DNA of 64,000 nt from UBA7985 sp002711265. Lineage in GTDB: Bacteria; Pseudomonadota; Alphaproteobacteria; UBA7985. Below the pieces are notes generated by a model. It saw only the letters and a program-made list of their open reading frames with translations. It was not told where the DNA came from and did no database searches. The position numbers and the translations under genes are program-made. The first letter of the stretch is position 1. Each line of letters starts with the position of its first letter. Shown piece by piece: positions 1 to 9,385 of the stretch. The DNA lies in contig CBFIBS010000005.1 of NCBI GenBank assembly GCA_965660945.1, positions 75,107 through 139,106 of the forward strand, given 5' to 3'.

Positions 1-446
1 CTGGCCTCCTCTGCTGCGCTGCCGAAGCGCCAGCCGGTCTGCGCCCGGCGCTGGTCGGAGCGACCCCTGGCAAAGCCCTGCCAGACAATGGCCTCGGCTT
101 GACCGGAACCAGCCACGCCGGTGGAGCGGATCTGGAACCGGGCCGTGGCTTCGACCTCGGACCAGCTGCAATTCCGGCCGTCGGTCAGGCAGGCGCGTGG
201 GTTCAGGGCCAGCACCTCGTCGGTGCCGACGCTGAGCTGCAGCTCCAGCACGTACAGAGGGTTGCGGGGCTGCTCGAAGCGGTTTAGCCGCTGGACAAGC
301 GCGGCGCGGAGCACCTGCCCGTCGCGCCCGGCGATCGACGGAATGGCGATGTCATACTGACCGGTGGAATCGCGCAGCTGGGGCTGGAACCCGCACCCGG
401 CGAGGCTCAGCAGCAGAAACAGCAGCGCGGCGCCCACCCGGATCAT
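1..446 (-). CDS. lptE: LPS-assembly lipoprotein LptE (3' end cut by window edge)
   Basis: The frame reads leftward from the ATG at 446 and stays open to base 1, so the C-terminus lies outside the window. It begins with a short basic start and a leucine-rich hydrophobic core ending in the lipobox LAGC, with Cys18 as the lipidation site, followed by GFQPQLRD. This matches LptE, the outer-membrane lipoprotein that plugs the LptD barrel during lipopolysaccharide export. The start lies 3 bases after the leuS stop, the usual alphaproteobacterial order leuS-lptE. Family assignment rests on the lipobox, the length and this context; sequence similarity between LptE proteins is low. Confidence 0.8.
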   Translation of the reverse strand, partial: MIRVGAALLFLLLSLAGCGFQPQLRDSTGQYDIAIPSIAGRDGQVLRAALVQRLNRFEQPRNPLYVLELQLSVGTDEVLALNPRACLTDGRNCSWSEVEATARFQIRSTGVAGSGQAEAIVWQGFARGRSDQRRAQTGWRFGSAAEEA

Positions 447-449
447 GGA

Positions 450-3002
450 TCAGGCTACGATGTTGACGATGCGCCCGGGCACGACGATGACCTTCTTGGG
501 CGGGTTGCCGTCCAGCGTCCGCTGGACACCTTCCAGCGCCATGGCTGCGGCCTCGGTGTCTTCCTTGCTCGCATCCTTGGGCATGTCGATGGTCCCGCGC
601 AGCTTGCCGTTGACCTGCACGCCGATGGTCACGCTGTCGTCGACCAGTAGCGCCGGGTCGATCTCGGGCCAGGATGCGAGGCAGACGAGACCCTCCTGGC
701 CCAGCTGCGCCCAAAGCTCCTGCGCCAGATGGGGCATCATCGGCTCGAAGGCGCGGATGAAGAAGCGCAGGCAATCGCCCAGCGGCTCCCCTGCCACGCC
801 GGGCTGGCCCAGCGCCTTACCCAGATCGTTGGCGAATTCGTAGAGCCGTGCGACGGACTTGTTAAAGCCGAAGGTCTCGATGTCCTGTGTCACGCCGTCG
901 ACCATCTTGTGGCTGGCGACGCGCAGCGCCCGCATGGCCGGAGCATCGGCGTCACCGGGCTGATCCAGTGCCCCGGCCGCCTCGGTTACCAGGCGGAACA
1001 CGCGCTGGGTGAAGCGCCAGGCGCCCTCGGCACCGGACTCCGTCCACTCCAGATCGCGGTCTGGCGGGCAGTCGGAAAGCATGAACCAGCGCGCCGTGTC
1101 CGCGCCGTAGACCTGAATGATCTGGGCCGGGGCAACGACGTTCCGCTTGGATTTCGACATTTTGATCACACGGCCGACGTCGACCGGCTTGCCGCCGTCG
1201 AGCGTGATGAAGCCATCGCCGCTTTTCTCGATCTCATCGGGGGCGAGCCAGTTGCCATCCGGATCCTGATAGGTCTCGTGGCAGACCATCCCCTGCGTGA
1301 ACAGGCCGGCGAAGGGCTCGTCGACCGAGCCCTGCCCGATGACGCTCATCGCGCGGGTGAAGAAGCGGGAGTAGAGCAGGTGCAGCACGGCGTGCTCGAC
1401 CCCGCCCACGTACTGATCGACCGGCAGCCAGTAGTCTGCATCCTCGCGGATGACCGGGGTTTCAGCGTGGGGCGAGGTGAAGCGGGCAAAGTACCAGGAG
1501 CTGTCGACGAAGGTGTCGAGCGTATCGGTCTCGCGCCGGGCCGGACCGCCACACTTGGCACAGGTGGTCTGGGTCCAGGTCGGATGGTGGTCGAGCGGGT
1601 TACCGGGCTTGTCGAAGCTGACGTCCTTGGGCAGCTCAACCGGGAGCTGATCGTCGGCGACCGGCACCACGCCGCAGGTGTCACAGTGGGTCATCGGGAT
1701 CGGGCAGCCCCAGTACCGCTGCCGCGATGCACCCCAGTCGCGCAGGCGGTAGGTGATGCGGCTCTTGCCCTGATCGCGGCCTTCGAGCATGGCGATGGCC
1801 TGCGACTTGGCTTCATCGGTCTTCAGGCCGTCGAGCGGGCCGGAGTTGACGTGCGGGCCGTCGCCGACGTAGGCCTCTTCGCCGATCGGGCCATCTTCGC
1901 CGTCGGGGCCGGCGACTACCCGGATCACGGGTAGGTTATATTTGCGTGCGAATTCGAGGTCGCGTTGATCGTGGCCTGGACAGCCGAAAATGGCGCCGGT
2001 GCCGTAGTCCATGAGGATGAAGTTGGCGACCAGCAGTGGCAGGGTCTGATCGGGGAAGGCCGGATGCTGCACGCGCAGGCCGGTGTCAAAGCCCTTCTTC
2101 TCCTGCGTTTCCAATTCGGCTTCAGACGTGCCAGAGCGCTGGCATTCGCGGATGAACTCGGCCAGCTCGGGGTTGTCGGCGGCGAGTTCACTGGCCAGCG
2201 GGTGCTCGGGCGCCATGGCAAAGAACGACGCGCCATAGATCGTGTCGGGGCGGGTGGTAAAGACCACCAGCTGGTCGTCGCGCCCCTCGATCGGTAGCGC
2301 CATTTCCGCGCCTTCCGACCGGCCGATCCAGTTTTCCTGCATCAGCCGCACCTTGTCTGGCCAGCGGTCCAGATCGTTGTGGATCGCATCCAGCAGTTGT
2401 GGGGCGTAGTCAGTGATCTTGAAGAACCATTGGGTCAGCTGCCGCTTTTCCACCAGCGCGCCGGAGCGCCAGCCGCGGCCGTTCTCGACCTGCTCGTTGG
2501 CCAGCACGGTCATCTCGACCGGGTCCCAGTTGACCCAGCTTTCCTTCTGGTAAACCAGCCCCTTGCGGTACATCTCGATGAACATGCGCTGCTGCTGCTC
2601 GTAGTACTCGGGGTCGCACGTGGCGAATTCACGGGTCCAGTCGATCGACAGGCCCATGGATTTCAACTCGGTCCGCATCAGCTCGATGTTGCGATAGGTC
2701 CAGTCGGCCGGGTGCACCTTGCGCTCGAAAGCCGCATTCTCGGCAGGCAGGCCGAAGGCATCCCAGCCGATTGGGTGCAGCACGTTATAGCCGCGCGCAC
2801 GCTTGTACCGCGCCACCACGTCACCCAGCGTATAGTTGCGGACGTGGCCCATGTGGATCGCGCCCGAGGGGTAGGGGAACATTTCCAGCACGTAGTACTT
2901 TTCGCGGCTGGGATCGGTCTCGGCGCGAAAGGCCTGCTGCTCATCCCAGACGGACTGCCACTTTTTCTCAGCGGCGGTGGCGTTATAGCGGTCGGTGCTC
3001 AT
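450..3002 (-). CDS. leuS: Leucyl-tRNA synthetase
   Basis: Class I aminoacyl-tRNA synthetase of 850 residues that charges tRNA-Leu with leucine in the cytoplasm. The ATP-binding HIGH motif is HMGH at residues 50-53, inside a PYPSG context typical of LeuRS. The KMSKS loop (KMSKSKRN) is near residue 613. Between them lies the editing domain that hydrolyses mischarged tRNA, and a zinc-ribbon-like segment with CDTCG and CAKCG pairs. The length is normal for the bacterial family. The next gene, lptE, follows after 3 bases, so the two are almost certainly cotranscribed. Start at the ATG at 3002 gives the usual N-terminus (RYN...EKKWQ). Confidence 0.98.
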   Translation of the reverse strand: MSTDRYNATAAEKKWQSVWDEQQAFRAETDPSREKYYVLEMFPYPSGAIHMGHVRNYTLGDVVARYKRARGYNVLHPIGWDAFGLPAENAAFERKVHPADWTYRNIELMRTELKSMGLSIDWTREFATCDPEYYEQQQRMFIEMYRKGLVYQKESWVNWDPVEMTVLANEQVENGRGWRSGALVEKRQLTQWFFKITDYAPQLLDAIHNDLDRWPDKVRLMQENWIGRSEGAEMALPIEGRDDQLVVFTTRPDTIYGASFFAMAPEHPLASELAADNPELAEFIRECQRSGTSEAELETQEKKGFDTGLRVQHPAFPDQTLPLLVANFILMDYGTGAIFGCPGHDQRDLEFARKYNLPVIRVVAGPDGEDGPIGEEAYVGDGPHVNSGPLDGLKTDEAKSQAIAMLEGRDQGKSRITYRLRDWGASRQRYWGCPIPMTHCDTCGVVPVADDQLPVELPKDVSFDKPGNPLDHHPTWTQTTCAKCGGPARRETDTLDTFVDSSWYFARFTSPHAETPVIREDADYWLPVDQYVGGVEHAVLHLLYSRFFTRAMSVIGQGSVDEPFAGLFTQGMVCHETYQDPDGNWLAPDEIEKSGDGFITLDGGKPVDVGRVIKMSKSKRNVVAPAQIIQVYGADTARWFMLSDCPPDRDLEWTESGAEGAWRFTQRVFRLVTEAAGALDQPGDADAPAMRALRVASHKMVDGVTQDIETFGFNKSVARLYEFANDLGKALGQPGVAGEPLGDCLRFFIRAFEPMMPHLAQELWAQLGQEGLVCLASWPEIDPALLVDDSVTIGVQVNGKLRGTIDMPKDASKEDTEAAAMALEGVQRTLDGNPPKKVIVVPGRIVNIVA

Positions 3003-3149
3003 GGATCAGTCCCGATCATGTGGCGGTCGATGATGGCGGCCATTCTTGCCGCAGGGGCGGCCGGGTGGAAAGGCTCGGACCCGGCTGGAAGCTATGCGGC
3101 GCCTGCAGCCGGTTTTCGCGGCGGTGGCGCCAGGGTTCCGGGGGAACGG

Positions 3150-4073
3150 TCAGTTCAGGCTGATCTTCAGCTGCTGGGCGGCGCGCAAAATCTGGCCCTC
3201 CAGCTCACGCGCGGCCGGCAGCGACGAAGGCGCGCTCCGCCATATACCTTGCTCCTGGATCTGCCGGTGAACCGTGACGTGGAAAGAGCCTGGACCCAGC
3301 ACGTCGCTGGTATGTTGCACGTCGACGCGCACCCGTTCTGGCCGGGCCTCGGTGCCGGAATACCAGTCGGTGGAGAATAGCCCTGCGTTACGGTTGGCCT
3401 GAGAAACCGGCATGAAGGCCAGCGTGCGGGCCGTGGCGTCCCAGAGGTAGGGATTTACGCTGCCTCGGATTGATGGGGTTGCTACAAGATCACTTGAAAC
3501 GGGGAGGCCATCGGCGCCCAGTACCTGCTGGTCAACACCAAAAGTTTCCGACGCCAAGTCGTTACCAAGGCCGAAAATTCGACCTAGAAACCCGAAGCCG
3601 CCTTGACCGTCTGATGGCTGAAGTGTCTCACCCCGCGCCGCAGCAGCTTTGCGCTCGGCCTCCTGCTCGGCGCTCCGCGCGGTCCGGAAAGTAAAATTGC
3701 CAAAGCCAAAACCACCACCACTGCTGGTCTTGGTCTGAGCAGTCGAACCAGCCGGGACAACAGCCTGCTCACCGCTTGCTGGGCGAATGCCACTGACCGG
3801 CACCACGCCCTCGGGCAGAACCGTACTGAGATCACCCAGCACACCGGCATCGGTGCGGCCATAGCGGCCGCTTTCGTCCTGCTCAAAGCTCATGGTGTTG
3901 TCACCGGCGATGAAGTTTATCTCACGGGTTGCCCCGCAGGCCGTCAGTGAGGCCAGCAGGCCCAGCGCAGCACACCGCAACGCGGTCTGCCCAAGAAAAG
4001 ATTGACGGCGACAGGGCACAGCCGGAGTGGGGGCAGGCTCACGGGTACCAAACAGCACGCTGAAATCAGCCAT
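3150..4073 (-). CDS. DUF3576 family lipoprotein
   Basis: About 307 residues from the ATG at 4073, which overlaps the stop of the upstream sulfotransferase gene (shared ATGGCTGA). An in-frame extension further upstream would run inside the sulfotransferase gene and is less likely. A hydrophobic stretch ends in a lipobox-like LTAC with Cys46, which suggests a secreted lipoprotein, though the 45 residues before the Cys are long for a signal peptide and the true start may be internal. The C-terminal half resembles the DUF3576 proteins commonly encoded just upstream of leuS in alphaproteobacteria; there is no known biochemical role. A Gly-rich segment (GGGFGFGNF) sits mid-protein. Confidence 0.75.
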   Translation of the reverse strand: MADFSVLFGTREPAPTPAVPCRRQSFLGQTALRCAALGLLASLTACGATREINFIAGDNTMSFEQDESGRYGRTDAGVLGDLSTVLPEGVVPVSGIRPASGEQAVVPAGSTAQTKTSSGGGFGFGNFTFRTARSAEQEAERKAAAARGETLQPSDGQGGFGFLGRIFGLGNDLASETFGVDQQVLGADGLPVSSDLVATPSIRGSVNPYLWDATARTLAFMPVSQANRNAGLFSTDWYSGTEARPERVRVDVQHTSDVLGPGSFHVTVHRQIQEQGIWRSAPSSLPAARELEGQILRAAQQLKISLN

Positions 4074-5322
4074 TCTTGAGTTTCTTGTTCTTTTTCTGGT
4101 TTCGCTTGATGCGCAGTTTATCGGCGTAACTGAGTTTGCGCCCAACGCCGGCGATCCCGCTCACGGCAAACTGCTTGCTGTTGTTCGCCAGCTGCTCACC
4201 GAAGTCTTTGTACTCTTCGGGAATGTAGTCGAAGCGGCGCATTTGCTCATGATGATTGCGGATCACCCGGCGCACCTGCTCGTCGGTCATTTCCTCTTTC
4301 CAGCTGCCGGTCTTGCCTTTGCGGAAGAAGGCATCACCGCCCATCTTCTCCTTAAAGCCCTGGTCCTTCTCCTTCGCCTGGATCTTATCAAATTTCACCG
4401 CCTCTTCGGCGGCAATGACTTCTTCACGGGAGAAAGGCAGCCCGAGGTGCATCGCCGTCCGGTGGAAAGTATCCGCCGGATCATGCTTCATGTCTTCGTA
4501 ACGCATGTAGATCACGCGAGGGTCGGGCTCTGCAGTCCAAGACGAGACGTGCTCTGACCAGGAACCCATCAGCTGTGGGATCTGGCCGGGTGACAATGCC
4601 CTCTCTTTCGCTTCATCATCTGAGAGCTCGGGTCGCTTGTCCTTCTCGGCCTTGATGGCTTCCTCAAGATTAAATTTCTTCTGTCGGCCACCGATGAAGT
4701 GAGAAGGCCGCGCCATCGCCTGAATCGAACCGTCGATATCCGTGTTCATGTGGCTGGCGAATGACGGCGTGACGTCGAGCGGATTCCGAACAATGTAGAC
4801 AGCTGATCGGAAAGTATCGAGGCCAATGGTGCGGGTGCCATGCCAGGCTCCGTTGCACAGGTGTGTCTTCACGAACACTTTCTTGTCCTGCTGCATGGCC
4901 AGAAGCTTTTGTGCCAGCGGCATGGTCTGCGCGACTTCCTGGTCGCTGATCTCGTAGTGCGGCTTACCCAAAATCTGCTCGAACAGCTGGAACGTCACGT
5001 CCATCTGCCCGGCGCGGCCTGCGATATCGGACAAGTTAAAGTTCTGGTCGTCACGGACCATGGGATTGAACAACGCAAACAAGAACAGTCGAGTCCACGT
5101 GTTGCCAGACTTCGGGAAAGAGGCGAGATAGATGAGGCCCTTGTTCGGTGGCAGTGTGGCATTTGTCAGCTGTTTGCGGAGTCGCTCAGCCACCTCGGGT
5201 TTGATATAGGCTGCAACCTCTGGCAGCTCCGGCGCGCCATTCGTTTTTTCAGCCGCCGGTTCGACCGCCGCTTCGGCGTCGGCCTTGGTCGCGAGTTCTT
5301 TTTCTTGCGCGTCCATCGTCAT
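4066..5322 (-). CDS. Sulfotransferase family protein
   Basis: A 418-residue protein with the two PAPS-binding signatures of sulfotransferases: the 5'-phosphosulfate loop FPKSGNTW at residues 69-76 and a 3'-phosphate segment VYIVRNPLDV about 110 residues later. Such enzymes move sulfate from PAPS to hydroxyl or amino groups of glycans, lipids or small molecules; the acceptor here cannot be told. A charged Ala/Glu-rich N-terminal 35 residues and a Lys-rich C-terminal tail lie outside the domain. It sits between a hypothetical gene (57 bases upstream) and the DUF3576 gene (8-base overlap), so it has been placed into the conserved DUF3576-leuS-lptE cluster. Confidence 0.85.
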   Translation of the reverse strand: MTMDAQEKELATKADAEAAVEPAAEKTNGAPELPEVAAYIKPEVAERLRKQLTNATLPPNKGLIYLASFPKSGNTWTRLFLFALFNPMVRDDQNFNLSDIAGRAGQMDVTFQLFEQILGKPHYEISDQEVAQTMPLAQKLLAMQQDKKVFVKTHLCNGAWHGTRTIGLDTFRSAVYIVRNPLDVTPSFASHMNTDIDGSIQAMARPSHFIGGRQKKFNLEEAIKAEKDKRPELSDDEAKERALSPGQIPQLMGSWSEHVSSWTAEPDPRVIYMRYEDMKHDPADTFHRTAMHLGLPFSREEVIAAEEAVKFDKIQAKEKDQGFKEKMGGDAFFRKGKTGSWKEEMTDEQVRRVIRNHHEQMRRFDYIPEEYKDFGEQLANNSKQFAVSGIAGVGRKLSYADKLRIKRNQKKNKKLKNG

Positions 5323-5379
5323 GGTCTCCGGTTACAGGGCCTCTGCAAGCCTGTTGATGATGCCGAATGACTCGAGCTT

Positions 5380-6396
5380 CTAGTGCGATTCGATCAGAGT
5401 CTCAATCTGCTGTGAAAGCGCATCTGTCAGTTTTTCCCTCAACCGTGTGTTTTCAACGTCGTTGGACACCCGGTAAGCGTGAAAGAGGCGCCGCATGTTG
5501 TACGCTTTGATGCGCGGCCAAAGGTCATCGGGGTTCTGAATGTCGTGTTCCTTTGCCACGCTGCGAAAAATCGTCTGTGCAAGCGCCGGTCGCCCCAGAA
5601 AACTGAGCGTAAGGTGCGTCAGCCTCTGCACGTTTCCTTCTCTGATCACACGCGGTGCGAAAGCACCCTTGTAGGGCTGGCTCTGGCTGGGACTGCGCCC
5701 GACCGCGAGTGCCGGCGGCTTTGCGTTGCCGCTGGCTTGACCCATAGGGATGGAAAGCGGCACCGATAGGGCGACCATTGACCGATTGCCCTGATCCTTT
5801 GAATTCAGTGCCCAGAGTGCGTCGAAGCGGCCGGAGTTGATGATGACAGCGTTGGCCGCAGAACCATTGACGGTGTAAGAACCGCTGACCGTCTTTGAAA
5901 TGTTGATGGGTGATTTGCCCTGCCGCGCCAGACCGATAAACGGCAGGATTCGTGTTCCCTGTTCCGTACCCATGGCGACCGAAGCCAGCATCCTGCGGTT
6001 CAGGCTGACCGTATCGTTCTCAGTCTGCAGGAAGCCTTGCAGCCCCAGAGCCTCAAAGGCTTCGCCGTGCTCGTCGAGCAGGGGACCGACAGCCTGGCGA
6101 ATGTCGGCCAGTGCCGCCCGGTCATCGTCGTCGAACAGCGCCGCTATATAGGCGTTCCAGAAGGAGCGCACCGGTTCCGGCAGATCGGCGTCCTCGGCCA
6201 CGCAGGCACGCTCGTAATCGATGGCTTCAGGGTCCAGGTGCAGGTGCTCGGGCATCGTGATGTCAAAGGGACCATCGGTCCGGGGGACGCGCAGGACGAG
6301 GCCGCGCTCGTCTTCGTCGACTTCAACGTTTTTCACGGACCCACCAAGGTCGGTCACGTCTTTGATCAGGCTGTTCAGGGTAGCGACATCGCTCAA
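5380..6396 (-). CDS. Hypothetical protein beside the sulfotransferase
   Basis: A 338-residue protein I do not recognise. It has no signal peptide or membrane segment. The N-terminal third is acidic, with DEDE and DDDD runs; the middle (about residues 145-215) is rich in Ser, Gly and Asn; the C-terminus is basic and helical (KAYNMRRLFHAYR). A remote resemblance to SET-domain lysine methyltransferases (EQG...LPFIGLA followed by a Ser/Asn-rich stretch) crossed my mind but is too weak to call. It reads in the same direction as the sulfotransferase, 57 bases before it, so the two probably form one transcript. Base composition looks like that of neighbouring genes. Confidence 0.7.
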   Translation of the reverse strand: MSDVATLNSLIKDVTDLGGSVKNVEVDEDERGLVLRVPRTDGPFDITMPEHLHLDPEAIDYERACVAEDADLPEPVRSFWNAYIAALFDDDDRAALADIRQAVGPLLDEHGEAFEALGLQGFLQTENDTVSLNRRMLASVAMGTEQGTRILPFIGLARQGKSPINISKTVSGSYTVNGSAANAVIINSGRFDALWALNSKDQGNRSMVALSVPLSIPMGQASGNAKPPALAVGRSPSQSQPYKGAFAPRVIREGNVQRLTHLTLSFLGRPALAQTIFRSVAKEHDIQNPDDLWPRIKAYNMRRLFHAYRVSNDVENTRLREKLTDALSQQIETLIESH

Positions 6397-6582
6397 GGTG
6401 GAGAGCTCCGGTGGTTAGATTGGCGTTGATGTGGCGGGGGGCGGGGGCGGATGCAATCCGAGACCTGCTTTCCGATGCAAGATTGGCGAAAATTGTGGGA
6501 TTTCTTCAACCATTGTGCATTATGCGGCCCATTCTTTGCTTCGTCGTCATGATCCAAGCGTTCAGGAAGGTCTGGAAACTCA

Positions 6583-7515
6583 ATGTCCCTTCAAGCTCGC
6601 CGGTCCACCGGCCTCAGGTTTTGGTCCCTCGCCGTCCTGACCACTGCAGTGCTTCAGTTCGGGGCCGTAACCAGGGCGGCACCGCAAGCGGACGCCTTTC
6701 CGGACTTGAGCCAGCTTGAGCCACAAACAGTGGTTGCGGTGGTCAACGGCAACCCGATCAACTTCGCCAGCGTCGTTTATGCCCACCAGCAGCTGCCCGG
6801 CTCCTACCGCGACCTGCCGCTGGCGCAGATCATGCCGCAGGTGGTGCAGTTGGTCATCGAACAGCGCCTGCTGGCCGAGGAAGCAGCCCGCAACGGCATG
6901 CAACAGGGGGTGAAGTATCAGGCCGCGCTACAGTTCGAGGCCGACCGCCTGCTGCAGGAGCAGTTCATCGCCGCCGCCGTCACCGATCAGCTGGATAATG
7001 AAGCCCTGGAAATCGCCTACACCGTCTACGTGACCCAATTGCCGCTCGAAGACCGGGCGCGGGCGCGCCACATCCTGATCGCCCCGGCCAGCAATGAGGA
7101 ATCCGAAGTGCGGCGTGCCCTGTTGCAGGCGCAGGATGTGGTCCGCGAACTCTCTGCCGGGGCCGACTTTGCAACCCTCGCCCGCCAGCAGTCCGACCAT
7201 GGCCCCAGCGCCGCCCAGGGCGGTGATCTGGGCTATTTCGCGCAAGGGCAAAGCGGTTTTGGCGAGCGCTTTGAAGCCGCCGTTTTTGCTATGTCGGCCG
7301 GGACACGCGCGCCAGAGCCGATTACCACGCGCTATGGCTTTCACGTGATCGAGGTGATTGACCGTCAACAGATGAAGCCGACGCTGGACGAGGTGCGGGA
7401 CAGCCTCCGGGCCCAGTTGGAAAACCAGAAGATCGCGCTCGTGCTCGATCGACTGCGGGAGGCGGCTGACATCAGCACCATTATCGAACTTGGACCCTCG
7501 ACCGGCGGGTCGTGA
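6583..7515 (+). CDS. Parvulin-type peptidyl-prolyl isomerase (PpiC/SurA-like), exported
   Basis: A 310-residue foldase with an N-terminal signal sequence (basic start, hydrophobic stretch, cleavage likely near VTRAAPQA), so it acts in the periplasm. An N-terminal SurA-like helical region is followed by one rotamase domain: RARHILIA near residue 150, the GGDLGYF motif and GFHVIEV. These are hallmarks of parvulins, which isomerise Xaa-Pro bonds and help outer-membrane proteins fold. Start is the ATG at 6583, just before a basic N-terminus. It diverges from the sulfotransferase pair across 186 bases and ends at a clear hairpin with a T run. Confidence 0.92.
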   Translation: MSLQARRSTGLRFWSLAVLTTAVLQFGAVTRAAPQADAFPDLSQLEPQTVVAVVNGNPINFASVVYAHQQLPGSYRDLPLAQIMPQVVQLVIEQRLLAEEAARNGMQQGVKYQAALQFEADRLLQEQFIAAAVTDQLDNEALEIAYTVYVTQLPLEDRARARHILIAPASNEESEVRRALLQAQDVVRELSAGADFATLARQQSDHGPSAAQGGDLGYFAQGQSGFGERFEAAVFAMSAGTRAPEPITTRYGFHVIEVIDRQQMKPTLDEVRDSLRAQLENQKIALVLDRLREAADISTIIELGPSTGGS

Positions 7516-7518
7516 ACG

Positions 7519-7546
7519 GCTGCACCGCGGCAGCAAGCCTTTTTTT
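7519..7546 (+). terminator. Intrinsic terminator after the parvulin gene
   Basis: A short GC stem (GCTGC/GCAGC around ACCGCG) is followed within five bases by seven T residues, directly after the stop of the foldase gene. Confidence 0.6.
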
Positions 7547-7600
7547 GCGCCGGGGGATCGGCTAGGCCAAAGGGCAGACAGCCTGACCTGAGAGCCCGCT

Positions 7601-8143
7601 ATGACCGACACCCCTGTGATGACCCGCGAAGACATCGACGCCCAGCACGGCCCCCACGCCTGGACCCCGGAAAAGTTGCTGGACCGCCTGCAAGAGCTCG
7701 AGATCAACACTGACACCATCGACCACGACCCGATGTGGACGGTCGAGGATTCCCGGCGGCTGCGGGCCGATCTCAGCGAGGACGGCCACTGCAAGTCGCT
7801 GTTCCTGCGCAACAAGAAGGGACAGATGTGGCTGGTGGTCATGCTCGAAGACCAGCGGCTGGACATCAAGGCGCTGGGTCAGGCGCTGGACCAGCGGCTC
7901 TCCTTCGCCAAACCAGACCGGCTGATGGCCTATCTCGGGGTGATCCCGGGGTCTGTCACGCCCTTCGGCGTGGTCCATGATACCGACCAGGCGGTGCAAG
8001 TGGTGCTGCAGAAGCGGATGATGGACTGCGCCCTGCTGCACTATCATCCGCTGCGTAACTACCGGACCACGTCAATTTCGTCGGCGGACCTGGTGGCCTT
8101 CCTGCGCGCCGAGGCCCACGAGCCGGTGATACTGGACTTCTAG
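7601..8143 (+). CDS. YbaK/ProX-type aminoacyl-tRNA deacylase
   Basis: A 180-residue stand-alone editing domain of the YbaK/ProX/PrdX family. Such proteins hydrolyse tRNAs mischarged with the wrong amino acid, most often Ala-tRNA(Pro). Recognisable segments are the HCKSLFLRNKKG stretch (the catalytic lysine region of the fold), the VTPFGVV loop and the C-terminal TTSISSADLVAFL. The N-terminal helix (EKLLDRLQEL) is typical of the PrdX subgroup. It lies alone between two terminated or spaced genes on the same strand. The family call is secure; substrate specificity is inferred from relatives. Confidence 0.88.
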   Translation: MTDTPVMTREDIDAQHGPHAWTPEKLLDRLQELEINTDTIDHDPMWTVEDSRRLRADLSEDGHCKSLFLRNKKGQMWLVVMLEDQRLDIKALGQALDQRLSFAKPDRLMAYLGVIPGSVTPFGVVHDTDQAVQVVLQKRMMDCALLHYHPLRNYRTTSISSADLVAFLRAEAHEPVILDF

Positions 8144-8262
8144 GTCGAAGCGGTTCAGACCAGCCCTCAGGTTGCCGGGCGCCCCCGGACCCACCACCTA
8201 AATCACAGCACACCGTGCCCAAACGGGCAAAATCCGAACGAAAGCGGAAAGATCAAGAGATC

Positions 8263-9210
8263 ATGAGTGAACTGATTGGCCTCAAGGCCCCCGTCCAGCC
8301 CCAGGCCCCTGCCGATGTCATCATCGACGGCACGGAAGCCACTTTCGCGCAGGACGTGATCGAAGCCTCCATGCAGCAGCCGGTCATCGTCGATTTCTGG
8401 GCGGAGTGGTGCGGCCCCTGCAAAACGCTGGGTCCAGTGATCGAGAAGGTGGTCACGGCGGCAACCGGTGCGGTCAAGCTGGTGAAAATCGATACTGAGA
8501 GCAACCAGCAGCTCGCCATGCAGATGCGGATCCAGTCGATTCCGACCGTCTATGCCTTTTACCAGGGGCAACCGGTCGACGGCTTCATGGGCGCCCTGCC
8601 CGAGAGTCAGGTACAGGCCTTTGTCGACAAGCTGATCGCGGCAGCGGGCGGCGCGGCAGGTGGCGACGGCGCCAGTGCTGAGGCCAGCGCTGAAGACGTG
8701 CTGGAGCGGGCAGATGCGGCCCTCGCTGCCGGGCAGAACGAGCAAGCCCGCGACCTCTATCGCGCCGTGCTCGAGCAGGACCAGACCAACGTCAAGGCCT
8801 ACACCGGCTTCGCCCGGGCCATGCTCGCCGAGGGGCGGTTGGCCGAAGTGCAGTCATTGATGGAGCAAGTGCCCGAGGAGCTGCTGGCGCAGCCCGAGAT
8901 CATCAGCCTCGCCGGCATGATCGGACTGGCTGAGCAGGCGTCGGCACTACCTGACACGGCGACGCTGCAGGCGGCTGTTGACGCCAACGCTGACGACCAC
9001 GGCGCCCGCCATACGCTGGCGCAGGCGCTGCTGGGGCGCGGACAGCCAGAAACCGGTGCGGATCATCTGCTGGAGATCATGCGCCGTGACCGGGAATGGA
9101 ACGACGACGGGGCGCGGCAGGCTTTGCTGGCGCTGTTCGACGCGCTGGGGCAATCGGCGCCCCTGACGGTGGCGTATCGGAAGAAACTGTCCGCGCTGCT
9201 GTTCAGCTGA
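8263..9210 (+). CDS. Thioredoxin-domain protein with TPR-like tail (CnoX/YbbN type)
   Basis: A 315-residue cytoplasmic protein. Residues about 25-130 are a thioredoxin fold with the active site WCGPC in WAEWCGPCKT and the cis-proline segment SIPTVYAF. After an Ala/Gly linker comes a tetratricopeptide-like half (ALAAGQNEQARDLY, GFARAMLAEG). This matches YbbN/CnoX, a holdase that guards clients against chlorine or oxidative stress and hands them to chaperonins. The ATG at 8263 was chosen; a GTG at 8215 would add a highly charged extension. The LON-domain gene follows after 175 bases, a common alphaproteobacterial pair. Confidence 0.9.
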   Translation: MSELIGLKAPVQPQAPADVIIDGTEATFAQDVIEASMQQPVIVDFWAEWCGPCKTLGPVIEKVVTAATGAVKLVKIDTESNQQLAMQMRIQSIPTVYAFYQGQPVDGFMGALPESQVQAFVDKLIAAAGGAAGGDGASAEASAEDVLERADAALAAGQNEQARDLYRAVLEQDQTNVKAYTGFARAMLAEGRLAEVQSLMEQVPEELLAQPEIISLAGMIGLAEQASALPDTATLQAAVDANADDHGARHTLAQALLGRGQPETGADHLLEIMRRDREWNDDGARQALLALFDALGQSAPLTVAYRKKLSALLFS

Positions 9211-9385
9211 GCAATGCCGGAACGCGGCCTGCCGACGGGGCCAGCCAGTTCTACGGGGCGCTTTTCGGTCAGGGGTGCGGCGATCAGCACTTTGTGAGCG
9301 GGCGCGCCATTGCCCACACTGGCTTTCGGTTCATATTCGGAATCAACGATACATCTGGACCCAACGCGGGGAAGTGAGGACGGCC

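Noticed and set aside
729..1934. A 401-codon open frame opposite leuS
   Set aside because: It mirrors leuS on the other strand, has no ribosome-binding site and no recognisable domain. Long antisense frames are common in GC-rich genes.
5380..6396. SET-domain lysine methyltransferase call for the hypothetical protein
   Set aside because: The resemblance is limited to a short EQG...LPFIGLA stretch; the diagnostic NHS and YG motifs are not visible.
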